From Blastopirellula marina (lineage in GTDB: Bacteria; Planctomycetota; Planctomycetia; Pirellulales; Thermoguttaceae), in contig DYLT01000003.1 of the NCBI GenBank assembly GCA_020721945.1, forward strand, positions 1-45,951: a stretch of DNA of 45,951 bases. Direction: 5' to 3'. Below, one piece after another: positions 45,036 through 45,951 of this stretch. Each line of letters opens with the position of its first letter. The stretch's first letter is position 1. Both the position numbers and the translations under genes were made by a program. The notes below the pieces were generated by a model. The model made no database searches, was not told where the DNA came from, and saw only the letters and a list, made by a program, of their open reading frames with translations.

Positions 45036-45292
45036 GGGTCCACGATTCCTATCGTCGACCAGCGGACCGGAGTCGTTTCGCTGTGCATCAGTTCGCGGGT
45101 CCCCTTGCCATCGCTGGTGATGACGACGCGTTCGCCGATGCCGGCCCCAAGGGCGTCGACGGCCAACACGGGATCGCCATCGGGCGTCTGGCCGTCCGGC
45201 CCATAGGGCTGGACGATCAGCAGCTTCCAGCCGGCCATCGACGGGTGTTTCACCGTTGCCGTTGCCACGCCCACGACCCGACCCGAGAGCAT
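45032..45292 (-). CDS. BMC vertex protein, EutN/CcmL family (second copy)
   Basis: The 86-residue protein starts at ATG 45292, one base after the stop of the aldehyde dehydrogenase gene, and its stop overlaps the RpiB-like gene by 4 bases. GRVVGVATATVKHPSMAGWK and the turn DALGAGIGERVVI identify the EutN/CcmL pentamer family. It differs from the other copy in the window, so the shell uses at least two kinds of vertex protein, as planctomycete BMC loci are known to do with more than one pentamer paralogue. Hexameric BMC-domain genes are not in the window and probably lie past the right edge. Confidence 0.92.
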   Translation of the reverse strand: MLSGRVVGVATATVKHPSMAGWKLLIVQPYGPDGQTPDGDPVLAVDALGAGIGERVVITSDGKGTRELMHSETTPVRWSTIGIVDP

Positions 45293-45293
45293 G

Positions 45294-45951
45294 TTACTTG
45301 CCCAGAATGCGGAGGTTATCGACCATGGTGCAGCGGCGTTCGCGGGTGAAGGTCAGCGGCGTGGTGATGCCTTCGCCGGTCGGGCCGGCGATCGAGAACG
45401 ACCCGTATCCTTCGCCGCCGATGCCCAGGCCGGCGACGCTGGGGCCGTTCTTGACGAAAATGGTTGTTTCGATCGCCTTGCCCATCCTCGTCATGTTCGT
45501 GACGTTGTTCGAGTGGATGATGGCGGTGTGTTTGAAGCCGTGTTCGCTTCGCACCGCCATCTCGATGGCGTGGTCGATGTGGCGGGCGCGGACGAAGGGG
45601 ACGAAGGGCATCATCTGCTCGACGGGCACGAAGGGGTTCGACTCGTCGGTCTCGCCGAAGAGCAGCTCGACGTCGGCGGGGAGGTTCTTGCCAGCCGCCC
45701 GGGCCAGCACCGCCGCGTCCTTGCCGATGAACTCCTTGACCGGCACGTCGTGCTGGTGGTCGCCTTCGCCCACCGTGGTGATGGCGGCCTTCGTCAGGGC
45801 GTCGATTTCGGGGGTGGACAAACGTACGGCGCCGGCCCGCTCCATGGCCGCCATCATCGCGTCGAACACCGCTTCGACCACGAACACCTGCTTCTCGCCG
45901 ATGCACAGGAGGTTATTGTCGTAGGCGGCGCCGCGGATGATCGACCGGGCG
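45294..45951 (-). CDS. CoA-acylating aldehyde dehydrogenase of the BMC (PduP/EutE type), 5' part cut by window
   Basis: The frame is open from the window edge at 45951 to a TAA at 45294. The first visible residues are [20 protein letters not shown], where the Cys (codon at 45903-45905) is the catalytic thiol, matching the NNLPCIAEK motif of PduP/EutE. The remaining about 200 residues follow the family ([53 protein letters not shown], and the C-terminal [14 protein letters not shown]). About half of the roughly 450-500 residues is outside the window, including any N-terminal encapsulation peptide. In a fucose/rhamnose BMC it would convert lactaldehyde to lactoyl-CoA. It is the upstream member of this visible BMC run. 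Confidence 0.92.
   Translation of the reverse strand, partial: ARSIIRGAAYDNNLLCIGEKQVFVVEAVFDAMMAAMERAGAVRLSTPEIDALTKAAITTVGEGDHQHDVPVKEFIGKDAAVLARAAGKNLPADVELLFGETDESNPFVPVEQMMPFVPFVRARHIDHAIEMAVRSEHGFKHTAIIHSNNVTNMTRMGKAIETTIFVKNGPSVAGLGIGGEGYGSFSIAGPTGEGITTPLTFTRERRCTMVDNLRILGK

Overview
This is a GC-rich bacterial window that reads as a planctomycete (Pirellulales-like). The evidence is a planctomycete-type bacterial microcompartment (BMC) locus, a DUF1571 protein, a secreted sulfatase, GH99-like and heparinase-like enzymes, OmpL-like porins, and a short dispersed repeat of a kind I recall from planctomycete genomes. Both ends cut through genes. I found no tRNA, rRNA, CRISPR array, transposase or prophage gene.

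Layout. 1-8.7 kb: the soluble alpha subunit of a proton-translocating transhydrogenase (5' end cut), then a minus-strand series of sulfatase, ABC ATPase, FtsX-type permease, Tat-exported TIM-barrel isomerase and DUF1571 protein, then a HAD phosphatase. 8.8-14 kb: an OmpL-like porin, transketolase and an SH3-domain exported protein. 14-22.2 kb: a respiratory module in which the cytochrome c maturation pair CcsA/ResB lies divergently beside a 14-heme lipoprotein cytochrome and a 748-residue outer-membrane barrel. This looks like a porin-cytochrome electron conduit next to its own heme-attachment machinery. 22.3-31.7 kb: an L-fucose-isomerase-like enzyme, a large planctomycete-type protein of unknown function, a small exported His-rich protein, a heparinase II/III-like lyase and a GH99-like protein. 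31.8-36.9 kb: a minus-strand run of type-4 uracil-DNA glycosylase, YhdH-type oxidoreductase, archease, RtcB RNA ligase and parvulin isomerase. 36.9-40 kb: a repeat-bearing spacer, the GTPase Der and a membrane histidine kinase. 40-46 kb: a GH106-like hydrolase translationally coupled to that kinase, a nucleotide-sugar epimerase, and the 3' part of a BMC operon (aldehyde dehydrogenase, two EutN/CcmL vertex proteins, an RpiB-like protein, and a class II aldolase with a C-terminal encapsulation peptide).

How the genes fit together. The sulfatase, lyase, GH99-like and GH106-like enzymes could release deoxyhexoses from sulfated or plant/algal polysaccharides. The isomerase-like enzyme and the BMC aldolase could then convert fucose or rhamnose through the 1-phosphate to lactaldehyde, which the compartment dehydrogenase oxidises. 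The most novel-looking items are the 14-heme lipoprotein/barrel pair beside CcsBA, and the RpiB-like BMC protein, which has an apparent N-terminal cargo helix and has lost the RpiB catalytic Cys/Gly motif. All functions are inferred from reading the sequence; no database search was run.
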